This document shows, in pieces, positions 7,699-17,500 of a stretch of DNA of 64,000 nucleotides. The first letter of the stretch is position 1, and the number at the start of each line of letters is the position of its first letter. The stretch is from Thermogemmatispora carboxidivorans (GTDB lineage: Bacteria > Chloroflexota > Ktedonobacteria > Ktedonobacterales > Ktedonobacteraceae), in contig NZ_JNIM01000001.1 of the NCBI RefSeq assembly GCF_000702505.1, forward strand, positions 2,542,001 to 2,606,000, given 5' to 3'. Under the pieces are notes generated by a model, which was not told the origin of the DNA, made no database searches, and saw nothing but the letters and a program-made list of their open reading frames with translations. The position numbers and the translations under genes are program-made.

Positions 7699-8124
7699 GG
7701 CTGGTAACACTCCTTTAGTAAGCGAACCTGCACAGTATCATAGCTGTTCGGCCCCAGCTGTGCAAGAGGCTCTCTTTTTGGGCAGATTACACAAAAGAGA
7801 GGACCTTGCTTTCAGACAAAGTGCCCGTAGTCTCAGCCGCAAGGGGGACGTATCATAAAAACAAGGAGGGGGGCTGACCTCGATTGAGACTGGGAGGGGA
7901 AGGGCAGGCAGGTGAGCAGACAGATAGGCAGGCGGAAGCGAGGGGGCGGAACAGAGAGGCAGCTGCCCTGAGTGGTGTGCTGAGCACCAGCGCGCCAGTT
8001 AGCATCAGTTCAGCAGGATAGCGACGAGCAGTCAGCAGTCAAGAGCACGGTGTGGCGACGAGAGCCGAAGGCGTGTCCGGCAAAGAAGCTGGGGAGAGAC
8101 CAGTAAAGAGGAGAGTTCAACGGC
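7699..8124. other. Divergent regulatory region upstream of glnA
   Basis: About 425 bases between the membrane-protein gene and glnA. TATCAT-type -10 candidates occur on both strands, but no clear -35 partner or operator was found. The glnA leader appears long (over 200 bases) and G/A-rich, with AGAGGAGAG before the ATG. No known glutamine-riboswitch structure was recognised. Confidence 0.4.
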
Positions 8125-9555
8125 ATGACACCTGAAGAAGTTCTGCAATTTGCCAAGGAGCGCGGTGCCAAGATGGTAGACTTCAAATTTGTGGATCTAC
8201 CAGGCACCTGGCAGCATTTTAGCGTCCCCTTACACGAGCTAGATGAGGAGACGTTTGTCGAGGGGAAGTACTTTGACGGATCAAGCATCCGTGGCTTCCA
8301 GACCATCGACGACAGCGACATGCTGGTAATCCCCGATCCAGATACGGCTTTCATGGACCCTTTTACCAGCGTCCCCACCTTGAGCCTCATCTGCACTGTC
8401 GCCCACCCAGGGCCGGGCGCGCACAAGCAGCCCTATAGCCGCGACCCGCGCACGATTGCGCGTAAGGCGGAGGAATATCTGCGCTCGTCCGGGATCGCTG
8501 ATGTGAGCTACTTTGGTCCCGAAGCTGAGTTCTTCGTGTTTGACAACGTGCGCTTCTCCTCGACCCAGAATGTCCAGTACGCCGAGGTCGATTCGGATGA
8601 GGCGCACTGGAATAGTGGCCGCAATGGTGGCCCCAATCTGGGCCATCGTCTGCGCCCGAAAGAGGGCTACTTCCCGGTTCCACCCAGCGACACGCTGCAG
8701 GATCTGCGCAGCGAGATGGTTCTGACGCTAGAGGAGCTGGGCATTCCGGTCGAGGCCCAGCACCACGAAGTCGGCGGTGCCGGCCAGTGCGAGATCGATA
8801 TTCGCTATAACACGCTGGTCAAGACCGCCGATAACCTGATGATCTACAAGTATGTGGTGAAGAACACGGCGCGCAGGCATGGGAAGACTGTGACCTTCAT
8901 GCCAAAGCCGATCTTCGGCGACAACGGCTCTGGTATGCATGTGCACCAGAGCCTGTGGAAGGGTGAGCGTCCGCTCTTCTACGACCCCGAGGGCTACGCT
9001 GGCCTCTCCCATACAGCACGCTACTATATCGGCGGCCTGCTGACCCACGCTCGCGCGCTGCTGGCGATCGCTGCCTCGACCACCAATAGTTACAAGCGAC
9101 TGGTGCCCGGCTTCGAGGCCCCCGTTAACCTGGTCTTCTCGAAGGCTAACCGCAGCGCCGCTGTGCGTATCCCGAATACCGATTGTCCATCGGCCAAGCG
9201 CATCGAGTTCCGTCCGCCCGATCCGACGGCCAATCCCTATCTCGCCTTCGCTGCTTTGCTGATGGCTGGCCTCGATGGCATCCGTCGCCAGATCGATCCC
9301 AGCGAGCACGGCTTCGGGCCGGTTGACCGCGACCTGTATCACCTCTCCCCGGAGGAGCTGCGCGAGATTGGCTCGGTTCCGGGCTCGCTGGAGGAGGCTC
9401 TCAACGCTCTGGAGGATGATCATGCCTTCCTGCTGGAGGGCGGCGTCTTCACGACTGACGTGCTCGAACAGTATGTTGAACTGAAGCGCGCTCAGATCAA
9501 TGAGGTGCGCATGCGCCCCGTGCCGATTGAATTCGCCCTCTACTACGACGCCTGA
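8125..9555 (+). CDS. glnA: Type I glutamine synthetase
   Basis: 476 residues, standard for the dodecameric type I enzyme that makes glutamine from glutamate, ammonia and ATP. The order of family motifs is complete: [10 protein letters not shown] near residue 48, [11 protein letters not shown] (metal ligands), the [15 protein letters not shown] loop, [13 protein letters not shown], the ATP-binding [32 protein letters not shown] and [36 protein letters not shown] near residue 408 contains a tyrosine at the position adenylylated by GlnE in proteobacteria and actinobacteria, so regulation by adenylylation is possible. It is a single-gene unit ended by a strong terminator. Confidence 0.97.
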   Translation: MTPEEVLQFAKERGAKMVDFKFVDLPGTWQHFSVPLHELDEETFVEGKYFDGSSIRGFQTIDDSDMLVIPDPDTAFMDPFTSVPTLSLICTVAHPGPGAHKQPYSRDPRTIARKAEEYLRSSGIADVSYFGPEAEFFVFDNVRFSSTQNVQYAEVDSDEAHWNSGRNGGPNLGHRLRPKEGYFPVPPSDTLQDLRSEMVLTLEELGIPVEAQHHEVGGAGQCEIDIRYNTLVKTADNLMIYKYVVKNTARRHGKTVTFMPKPIFGDNGSGMHVHQSLWKGERPLFYDPEGYAGLSHTARYYIGGLLTHARALLAIAASTTNSYKRLVPGFEAPVNLVFSKANRSAAVRIPNTDCPSAKRIEFRPPDPTANPYLAFAALLMAGLDGIRRQIDPSEHGFGPVDRDLYHLSPEELREIGSVPGSLEEALNALEDDHAFLLEGGVFTTDVLEQYVELKRAQINEVRMRPVPIEFALYYDA

Positions 9556-9586
9556 TCCTTCTGAGCTGATCGTACGCACAAGCGAG

Positions 9587-9637
9587 CGGACCCCGGGATG
9601 CTGCAGCAGAAGCAGGGTCCCGGGGTCCGTTCTTTTT
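9587..9637 (+). terminator. Rho-independent terminator of glnA
   Basis: A perfect 12-bp stem CGGACCCCGGGA / TCCCGGGGTCCG (9587-9598 with 9618-9629) encloses a 19-base loop and is followed by TTCTTTTT. It lies 31 bases after the glnA stop codon. Confidence 0.93.
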
Positions 9638-9766
9638 CCCCTTCCTCCTCATCCCATTCCCCTACGGCAAGGCTCCCCCGGTGCTGCCTGCCGGGACGGG
9701 CCGGCGGGCATAGGCGCCTGACCAGGTTTGGGTCGCCCGCCCGGCTGACTGGCCTGGCTCTGGCTG

Positions 9767-9775
9767 TGATATAAT
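9767..9775 (+). promoter_or_regulatory. Extended -10 promoter upstream of moaA
   Basis: TGATATAAT combines a TATAAT box (9770-9775) with the TG extension and lies 61 bases before the moaA ATG. No good -35 is present, as is usual for extended -10 promoters. The same nine bases precede the receiver gene at 22159. Confidence 0.6.
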
Positions 9776-9836
9776 TGAGTGTCTACCCTACCCACGCGGT
9801 ATGATGTCATCCTCGCTCTGTCTGGAGAGGCGCTCT

Positions 9837-10829
9837 ATGGACCCGCTTGTTGATAGCTATGGCCGGCGCATCCGCAATCTGCGCATTTCTATTACCGATA
9901 AGTGCAATTTCCGCTGTACGTATTGTATGCCCGCTGAGGGGCTGCCCTGGCTGAAGAAGGCCGAGATTCTCACCTACGAGGAGATTGAGCGGCTGGCCCG
10001 CCTGGCGGTCTCTATGGGCATTGAGCAGATTCGCCTGACTGGTGGCGAACCACTGGTGCGCCGTGATGTTCCCGATCTGGTGCGCCGGCTGCGCCAGATC
10101 GAGGGCCTGCGCAGCCTCAGCCTGACGACCAACGGGGTGCTCCTCAAGCAACTGGCCCGTCCGTTGGCGGAGGCCGGCCTGACGCGCATCAATGTCAGCC
10201 TCGATTCGCTGCTACGCGAGAAGTTCGCCCGTCTGACACGGCGCGATCAGCTCGACCGTGTGCTCGAAGGGCTGGAGGAGCTGGAGAGGTACCCGACGAT
10301 TCGTCCCATTAAGATTAATGCGGTGGCAATGCGCGGTTTCACTGAGGAGGAGGTGCTCGATTTCGTGCGCCTGGCCCGGCGCAAGGGCTATGTGGTGCGC
10401 TGGATCGAGTTTATGCCACTCGATGCCGACCAGATCTGGCGTAAGGAGGATATTCTGACGGGCGCAGAGATTAAGGCGATCATTGAGGCCGAGTACGGCC
10501 CGCTGGTACCCCTCCGGGGTGATCCCTCTGAAACCGCCCGCCGCTATACCTTCAGCGATGGCGTCGGCGAGGTAGGCTTTATCAATCCTGTCAGTGAGCC
10601 GTTCTGCTCCACCTGCGATCGCATCCGCTTGACCGCCGATGGGCAGCTGCGCACCTGCCTCTTTGCAACCGAGGAAACCGACCTGCGAACGCCGCTGCGC
10701 TCGGGTGCTTCCGATGAGGAGCTGATGGCGATTATTCGGAGCGCTGTCTGGCATAAGGAGCTGAAGCACTATATTGGCGATAAGCGTTTCAGGCGCGCGA
10801 ACCGCACCATGTCTATGATTGGTGGGTAA
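9837..10829 (+). CDS. moaA: GTP 3',8-cyclase MoaA, molybdenum cofactor synthesis
   Basis: 330 residues of the radical SAM enzyme that rearranges GTP into 3',8-cyclo-H2GTP, the first step to Moco. The radical SAM cluster motif CNFRCTYC is at C23, C27 and C30. LTGGEPLVRRD, TTNGVLL and RINVSLDSL follow in order. The C-terminal 4Fe-4S substrate-binding site is CSTCDRIRLTADGQLRTC, and the protein ends with the conserved Gly-Gly used in catalysis (MIGG). The ATG at 9837 has GGAGAGG upstream; the longer frame from 9801 adds 12 residues not seen in the family. No other moa/moe gene is adjacent. Confidence 0.96.
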   Translation: MDPLVDSYGRRIRNLRISITDKCNFRCTYCMPAEGLPWLKKAEILTYEEIERLARLAVSMGIEQIRLTGGEPLVRRDVPDLVRRLRQIEGLRSLSLTTNGVLLKQLARPLAEAGLTRINVSLDSLLREKFARLTRRDQLDRVLEGLEELERYPTIRPIKINAVAMRGFTEEEVLDFVRLARRKGYVVRWIEFMPLDADQIWRKEDILTGAEIKAIIEAEYGPLVPLRGDPSETARRYTFSDGVGEVGFINPVSEPFCSTCDRIRLTADGQLRTCLFATEETDLRTPLRSGASDEELMAIIRSAVWHKELKHYIGDKRFRRANRTMSMIGG

Positions 10830-11107
10830 ATCCTTGCTCTGCCTCTGCGCGCCAGTCAGTCGCTGTCTTTGCTCCCTGGTCTGCCCTCGGGGCTGCCCCT
10901 GCTTCTTTGGATGTGATAGACTGGTGGCGCAGTGGCGCCTCGTGCCACAGGCGAGCGAAGGAAGGCTGATGGCCTTCCAACGCTGGCACGGGTGGGCGGG
11001 CAAAGGCCAAGAGAGGCGCCAGCCAATGGGTGCCACCGAGAGGAAGGCCCAGAGCACAAGGCGACCACCATCCGTCATACATCAGCGAGCAGAGGAGGAG
11101 AGAGCAC
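10830..11107. other. Intergenic region moaA-thyX
   Basis: 278 bases. Several overlapping open frames have no protein character. A GAGGAGGAGAG ribosome binding site at the end serves thyX. No terminator was seen after moaA. Confidence 0.4.
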
Positions 11108-12028
11108 ATGGCACAGCGATCCGCCGAAGAGTTATTTCACGAGCTGCAGGGTGAGGAGCACGACGGCTTTGTGGCCATTCATGTTCCGGTCCAGCATTCG
11201 CCCGCAGGCGTCCCCTATCTGACCGCCCCAGGGGTAGTGCTGTTGGCTCGTCCGCAGACGAGCCTGCAGGGTCTGGCCACTTTTTTAGAGGGTTTTGAGC
11301 CGTCCTATCGCTTTCCGGAGTATGTCACTGATCCGACGGCTTTGCCCGACGGGGCCCAGCTCTGCAAGGTGGCGGGCCAGACCTGCTATCTGAGCTTTGG
11401 GCCGAGGCGCACGCCGAACGCCCAGGCTACACAGTATTTCGATCATCTGAAGGCATCGCGCCACGGTTCGGTGCTGGAGCACGCCACCTTTAGCTTTTTT
11501 GTCTACGGTATCTCGCGTAGTGTGACCCACGAACTGATCCGCCACCGTGCCGGCTTCAGCTATTCACAGACCAGTCAGCGCTTTGTCGATGGGCGCACGC
11601 TCCGCTTTGTTGAGCGCCCCGAGTATCGCCAGGATGAGCATCTGCACCGCCTCTTTGTGCAGCGCATCGAGCGCGCTGCGGCTGAGTATGCCGAGCTGAG
11701 CGAGTATCTGCTAGCCCGCCAGCGGGCAGGTGATCCTCTGCTAAGCGCAGAGGCGCGTACGGATCTGCGCAAGCGTGTGCAGCAGTGTTCACGTTCGCTT
11801 CTCCCGAATGAGACAGAAGCGCCGTTGGTGGTGACGGCCAATGCTCGGGCCTGGCGCCATGTGATCGAGGAGCGAACCGCCTCGCACGCCGAGATTGAGA
11901 TCCGCGAGCTGCTGGTCCGCATCTTTGTCTGCCTGGCGCTGGTTGATCCCGTCCTCTTCGGGGACTATGTGCTAGAGCCTCTGCCGGACGGAACCTATAG
12001 TGTGCGCACGCCCTACGAGAAGGTGTGA
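11108..12028 (+). CDS. thyX: Flavin-dependent thymidylate synthase ThyX
   Basis: ThyX methylates dUMP using methylene-tetrahydrofolate and reduced FAD. The 306-residue protein has HGSVLEHATFSFFVYGISRSVTHELIRHRAGFSYSQTSQRF, containing the ThyX signature RHR followed by the Ser/Gln-rich FAD- and dUMP-binding loop. LLPNETEAPLVVTANARAWRHVIEERT and HAEIEIRELLVRI complete the fold. It is longer than the roughly 230-residue minimum, with extra residues at the N-terminus and in the middle. GAGGAGGAGAG precedes the ATG. This makes an independent thymidylate route; no thyA is visible. Confidence 0.94.
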   Translation: MAQRSAEELFHELQGEEHDGFVAIHVPVQHSPAGVPYLTAPGVVLLARPQTSLQGLATFLEGFEPSYRFPEYVTDPTALPDGAQLCKVAGQTCYLSFGPRRTPNAQATQYFDHLKASRHGSVLEHATFSFFVYGISRSVTHELIRHRAGFSYSQTSQRFVDGRTLRFVERPEYRQDEHLHRLFVQRIERAAAEYAELSEYLLARQRAGDPLLSAEARTDLRKRVQQCSRSLLPNETEAPLVVTANARAWRHVIEERTASHAEIEIRELLVRIFVCLALVDPVLFGDYVLEPLPDGTYSVRTPYEKV

Positions 12029-12060
12029 AGGCTCCGCCGAGGCGGTGTGCTGGCTGGAGA

Positions 12061-12645
12061 CTAGAGCAGCGGATGGCGATAGAGACGGAAGCCGTCGTCG
12101 GCGGCGCGCTGCCCCGCACAGGTGGCGTCAGCGACGGCCTCCAGCTCACAGCGGGCGGCCAGCCGCTCCGAGGCCGGATCACGGTGTGGGAGCAGGACCT
12201 CGAACCAGAGCGGCAGCCCCTGCAGCTGGCTCTCGTCCTCTAGCTCTGTCCCCCAGAGCCGGGCCCGATTGAGGGCGCAAATCAGCAGCGCCCTGCCACC
12301 ACCGCGGCGGCGATGATCTGGATGGACCGTGCCTTCGCAGCGCAGGTGGTACCCTTCCCCATCGTGCACAAGATGCAGCAGGGTATAGCCAATCAGCTCG
12401 CCCTCCACTCCCTCAAGCGTCCCTCCCTGTCCCCACATATTTAGCTCATCGTCGTCGTCAAGCAAGACGAAGAGCGTGGGGCCTGGCTCACTGCCCTCCG
12501 TCTTCGCCAGCCAGTCCTCCCAGGCGGCTCGCGAAAAGAGACAGCCGTCGACCATCTGGGCCTCTTGCTGGAGATCTCTGAGCCGCGGCAGGTCGCCTGA
12601 TCGTGCCTCGCGAACGCGCACGGGCTTTCCCTCCCTTGCTGCCAA
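12061..12645 (-). CDS. GNAT-family N-acetyltransferase
   Basis: 194 residues. The acetyl-CoA-binding motif A is clear: CEGTVHPDHRRRGGGRALLICALNRAR, preceded by strands GELIGYTLLHLVHDGEGYH. The N-terminal VREARSGDLPRLRDLQQEAQ is the typical GNAT opening. The substrate is not predictable. The gene converges on thyX with a 32-base gap and has a good promoter upstream (12732-12761). Confidence 0.82.
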   Translation of the reverse strand: MAAREGKPVRVREARSGDLPRLRDLQQEAQMVDGCLFSRAAWEDWLAKTEGSEPGPTLFVLLDDDDELNMWGQGGTLEGVEGELIGYTLLHLVHDGEGYHLRCEGTVHPDHRRRGGGRALLICALNRARLWGTELEDESQLQGLPLWFEVLLPHRDPASERLAARCELEAVADATCAGQRAADDGFRLYRHPLL

Positions 12646-12731
12646 TGCTGAGTTGGGGTGCGAGGTGTCCGTCTGGCGCAGGCCACGCCCCCTGGGGGCG
12701 TCGAGCCGCCAGGCAAGGTCGCCCCTCTCCT

Positions 12732-12761
12732 ATAATAGCGCGTTTCCTCTGCTTCCGGCAA
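12732..12761 (-). promoter_or_regulatory. Promoter of the GNAT gene
   Basis: Minus-strand TTGCCG (12756-12761), 18-base spacer, TATTAT (12732-12737). It lies about 90 bases before the GNAT start. The region between 12646 and 12966 also holds a plus-strand TATAAT (12843-12848) that may serve the downstream PLP enzyme; it has no clear -35. Confidence 0.6.
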
Positions 12762-12966
12762 TGCTGACCGCGGCCTGCCTTCTCCGTTCGCCGTAACGGT
12801 GGAGCCTGTCACCTGATCCTCCTTCTCGCCGGCAGCCTGTCATATAATGTGGATTGCCCGCACCCTCTTCAATAGATACATTTCTATTCATGGGACAAGG
12901 GGGGGCAAGAGGGGGCATTACCACAAGCAATAACCACCGCGATTCAGCGAGCAAAGGAGGATGGTC

Positions 12967-14136
12967 TTGCGCGATTCTGCTGCTGCTCAGAAGCTCCAGG
13001 CGATTCGGGAAGCCCTGCCGGCAACGACAGCCCACACCTATTTGAACACCGGCACCTTTGGACCGTTGCCGCGCTGCGTGGTTGAGGCCATGCAAGAGCG
13101 GCTTCGGGAGGAGTGGCAGGAGGGGCGTCTTGGGGCGGGGGCGCACGCTTCTCTCTTGAGACACTACCAGGAGGCCAGGCAGCGTTGTGCTGAGCTTCTC
13201 AACGCCGGCGTTGACGAGATTGCCCTGACGGATAACACCGGTGAGGGGCTCAACATCATTGCCTTTGGTCTCAACTGGCGGGAAGGTGATGAAGTGATTA
13301 CGACCAACCACGAGCATATCAGTGCCCTGGCTCCGCTCTACCAGTTGCGCGAGCGTTATGGGGTACGCCTGCGCATCGCTGACCTGGGCGAGCGTGGGGA
13401 GCGCTCGGCGGAAGAGGAGATCGCCAGGCTGATCACCCCGCGGACACGCCTGATCGTGCTCTCGCACGTCTCCTTTATGACTGGGGCGCGCTTCGACGTC
13501 AGCGCGGTGACAGCGCTGGGGCGGCGCCACGGGCTACCGGTGCTGGTCGATGGAGCCCAGGCCGTGGGAGCGATCGCCGTCGATGTGCAGGAGTTGGAGG
13601 TCGATTTCTATGCCTTCCCGATGCACAAGTGGCTCTGCGGTCCCGACGGGACAGGAGGCCTCTATGTCCGGCGCACAGCCCTGGGCCTGGTGCAGTCGAC
13701 CTATGTTGGTTACTATTCGCTCAAGCACGAACAAAGCGGCGCTTGGGAACTCCACGAAACGGCGCAGCGCTTCGAGCTGGGAGGGAGACAGACAGCGGCC
13801 CTGGCGGGGCAGAGTCGTGCCTTGCGCTGGCTAGGCGAGGAGGTTGGCCTGCGCTGGCTGCAGGAGCGCATTGCGTCCCTCAACCGTTCTGCCGCCGAGC
13901 TGCTCAGCGAGGTACCGGGGGTCAAGGTGCTCACGCCCCAGCCAGGAGCGAGCGGCCTGCTCTCCTTCACCTTTACGCGGGCCGAGCCAGAGGCAGTCGT
14001 CCGTCGCCTGGCGGAGGAGCATAACGTACTGATTCGCAGCATTCATGAGCGTCAGGCATTGCGCCTTTCGACAGGATTCTACAATACCGAAGAAGAGTTA
14101 GAACGAGTGGCCGCGATTCTGCGGGCCTGGCCCTAG
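12967..14136 (+). CDS. Class V aminotransferase-fold PLP enzyme (cysteine desulfurase/epimerase group)
   Basis: About 390 residues of fold-type I PLP enzyme. Motifs in order are TYLNTGTFGPLP, TDNTGEGLNII, TTNHEHISALAPL, VLVDGAQAVGAI (the aspartate pairing with the PLP nitrogen) and FPMHKWLCGPDGTGG, with the Schiff-base lysine near residue 221. This outline is shared by cysteine desulfurases, isopenicillin-N-epimerase-like proteins and kynureninase; the exact reaction cannot be assigned. No SufU/IscU gene is adjacent. AAAGGAGG directly touches the ATG at 12961, so the TTG at 12967 (six-base spacing) is the more likely start. Confidence 0.82.
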   Translation: MRDSAAAQKLQAIREALPATTAHTYLNTGTFGPLPRCVVEAMQERLREEWQEGRLGAGAHASLLRHYQEARQRCAELLNAGVDEIALTDNTGEGLNIIAFGLNWREGDEVITTNHEHISALAPLYQLRERYGVRLRIADLGERGERSAEEEIARLITPRTRLIVLSHVSFMTGARFDVSAVTALGRRHGLPVLVDGAQAVGAIAVDVQELEVDFYAFPMHKWLCGPDGTGGLYVRRTALGLVQSTYVGYYSLKHEQSGAWELHETAQRFELGGRQTAALAGQSRALRWLGEEVGLRWLQERIASLNRSAAELLSEVPGVKVLTPQPGASGLLSFTFTRAEPEAVVRRLAEEHNVLIRSIHERQALRLSTGFYNTEEELERVAAILRAWP

Positions 14137-14253
14137 CGGCCACACAAGCGGGAAAAGGTGCCGCGGTTGGAAGGGAGGAGGACCCGCTCGCTGGTGCTGC
14201 CAGATCGAGGGAGCAACGAGGGGCTGATAAAGGAAACGCCCGTGAGCGCGGGT

Positions 14254-14373
<120 letters not shown>

Positions 14374-14409
14374 ACCTGCACTCACAGGCGTCTGCGCTTG
14401 ACGTCAGGT

Positions 14410-14439
14410 ATAATAGCATAGCCTCGCCGCACCTGTCAA
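14410..14439 (-). promoter_or_regulatory. Promoter of the solitary 5S rRNA gene
   Basis: Minus-strand TTGACA (14434-14439), an 18-base spacer ending in TGC, then TATTAT (14410-14415): a consensus -35 and an extended -10. The predicted start is near 14403, about 30 bases before the mature 5S end. Confidence 0.8.
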
Positions 14440-14549
14440 GAGGCAAATATCACTGCGGGGAAAACTGGGAGAGAAGGCTGGGGCCGGAGCGGCTCCGGCC
14501 CCTCCTGCTGGCTGCTGAGGTAGAGAGACGAGAAGACTGGTTGGTTTGT

Positions 14550-17500
14550 TCAGCCTGAGCGCTGGCGGGCGACTACGGCCTCCGCCTCGCTCAGGCGCAG
14601 CGAGGCCAGACGAGAGACGCTGTCGCTGCCCATTGAGACGCCGTAGATGGCCTGAGCGGCGGTCATCGTCACCCGGTTATGGGTAATGACGATGAACTGG
14701 GTGCGTCCAGCCAGGCGCTTGAGGATATCGCAGAAGCGCGAGACATTGGACTCATCGAGGGCGGCGTCGACCTCGTCCAGGAGGCAGAAGGGTGGGGGAT
14801 TGATCTCCAGAAGTGAGAAGAGCAGGGCCGCCGAGACCAGGGCGCGCTCACCGCCGGAGAGCAAGGCGAGATCCTGCACCTTTTTGCCGGGAGGCTGGAC
14901 AATGACCTCGACCCCGAAGGGCAGGCCACTGCGGGCTGTGCTGGCGGCCTCCTCTGAGGAAGGGGCCTCTCCTGCCGCCCCAGCACGATGGCCATTGTGG
15001 GCTGTTGTATGGTTGCCTCCCCGGACCGGGGAGCCGTTAGCCGAGGAGGGTTCTGCCTGGCCTTCTGGAGAGCGCTCTCCCCCCTTACTGATGACCAGTT
15101 CCAGGCGGGCCTGACCGCCGTTGAAGAGAGTCCGAAAATGCTCACGGAAGCGAGCATTGACGGCCTCGAAGGTGGCCTCAAACTGGCGTGTCATGGTTGC
15201 GTCGAGCTGGCTGATGATGGAGTGGAGTTGTTCGGCGGCCTGCTCCATGTCGGCGATCTGGGAGCTGAGAAACTCGAAGCGCTGACGCTCTTCCTCGTAC
15301 TGGCGTGGGGCATCGGGATCGCAGCCCCCGAGGGCCTTGAGGCGGCTGCGGGTCTGCTCGATCTGGCGACGGAGGCGGCGCAGCGTGGCCTCCTCATCCC
15401 GCTCCTGGCCGGTTCCCTCGGCCTCGGCTGGGGCAGGCTGGGGGTGGGGGACAAGCTGGGCTAACTCCTGGGGATGGCTCAGGCCCAGGTCCTCCTGCAG
15501 CTGGCTCTGCAACGCTTCGAGAGCATCGCGGGCCCGTTGGCTTTCCAGCAGGCAGCGTCGATAGAGCACCTCGCACTGGCCGTGCTCCTGACGCAGCGTG
15601 GTCAGCTCCAGCTCGCTGGTCGTGAGCTGCTGCTCCAGCTCGCGCAGGGCCTGCTCGCGCTGCTGGACGAGTAGACCAGCCTGCCGAGCCTGCTCGCGGG
15701 CCTCTTCCAGCTCGCGCTGCTGGCGAGTGATGCTCTCGCGCAGGCGAAGCTGCTGCTCCTCGGCCTGGCGCAGGCGAAGCTGCTGCTGCTCAAGCTGGGT
15801 TCTCAGCTCCTGTTGTTGTTCCTGAAGCTCTGCTACCTGGCGCTCCAGCGTCTTGGCCTCCTGGCGTTTGACGGCCATCTGGGTGCGCAGGCGCCCGAGC
15901 TCCTCCTGCTGGCGACGATAGGAGGCGGCGCGCTCTTCCACCTGGGCTTGCAGCTCCTCAACCAGACCCTGCAGCTCCTGCTGGGCTCGCTCGTGAGCCT
16001 GGACTCGCTCGCGGGTGGCCTGAACCTCTTGCTCCAGACCAGCGATTTCCGCTGCAAGTTGTTGCTCGACCGAGGTAGCCAGCTTCAGCTCGGTCTGGAG
16101 CCGCTCCTGCTCACGCTCGCTGTGGGCCAGCGCCCGGCCCAGTTCCTGCAGGCGGGCCGCGTTTTTCTGCATCTCGCGCTCCAGGGCAGCCTGCTCGGCG
16201 CGTCGCCCTTCCTGCGCGCGCTGGATCTCACTGATGAGGCCATTGAGGCGATCGATATGGGCCTTCTGGGCCTCAAGCTGAGCTGGCAGCTCGCGGAGCT
16301 CGCGCTCATAGTGGAGAAGCCCCCCTTGTTGCTCTCCCTGGGCATCGCCACCGCTCAGCCAACCTGCCTGGAGCGAAAGCACTTCGCCTTTGCGCGTGAC
16401 CAGGGCGCGTAAGGGCCAGGCGGCTCCGGTGCTGAACGGCTGCGCCTGAGCCAGGAGCTGGGAAGCAGTGGTCAGGTTTTCCACCAGCAGAACACCCGCC
16501 AGCAAGCGGTAGCAGAGTAGCTGGTACTGATCTTCACTCTCGACCAGTTGCCAGGCCAGCCCGAGCACGGCCTGGCGTAGGGTGGGCGACTGCTCAAGGA
16601 GCTGCTCCAGGGCGGCCTGCTCTTGCTCGGCCTGGAGGGGAAGAGCTGGAGAGGCAGGAAGACTAGGAAGGCTGCCAGAGGGAGGCGACTCCTCGTGGAG
16701 CCAGAGGAGCAAGGCGCGCCCGGCGCGGCTGCGCTCCAGATAGGCCAGGCAGCGCTCAGCTTCGGCGCGCGTTGTGACCACAACGCCTTGGAGGGCCTCA
16801 CCGAGAGCGGCTTCGATGGCGCGCTCCAGTCCGGCGGGCGCCAGGACCAGACGCGGCAGGGGAGCGAGCAGGCCAGGTACCTGCTCGCGTGGGGCGCGGA
16901 GCAAGGCGCGAACGCCCTCACTATAGCCGCTGAGATCGCGCTGCCAGGTGCGTAGCATGGCCAGGCGGTCGGCCAGCGAGCGGCGTGTGCGCTCGGCCTC
17001 GGCCAGCAGTCCCTTGAGGCGCTCCAGCTCCTGCTGGGCTTCCTGGAAGCTGCGCTGGAGGGCCTGTTTGCGCTGCAGGAGCTGCTGCTCCTCGTCGCGG
17101 GCTACCTGCAGTTGTGAGCGTTGCTCTGCCAGGCGCGTCTCCAGGGAGCGCAGCGCCTGTTGGGCCTGGGCCAGTGCCTCGCGGCGCGCTGCCAACGTGC
17201 GATTGCGCTCGCCCAGGTGCTTCTGCTGGCGCCCCAGCTCGGTCTGAGTGGCGCCCAGGCGGGCCTGTGTCTGGATGAGGTCGTTCTGGGCGGCCCGCAG
17301 CCGGCGTTCATCCAGCTCGTAGTCCTTCTGGGCGCGGGCGACCGTGGCCTCCAGCGAGGCGAGGGCCTGGGCTGCTTCGTCGAGGGCTTCGCGGGCCTGC
17401 TCGCGGGCCTCCTCCAGGTCGATCAGGCGCTGCTGAGCAGCAATGAGGCGCTCGCGCAGCTGGCGCTCTTGACGCTGCTGCTCTTCGCGCTGCCGTTGCA

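Noticed and set aside
9637..9836. Molybdenum-cofactor riboswitch before moaA
   Set aside because: The leader after the predicted start is only about 55 bases, too short, and no conserved structure was seen.
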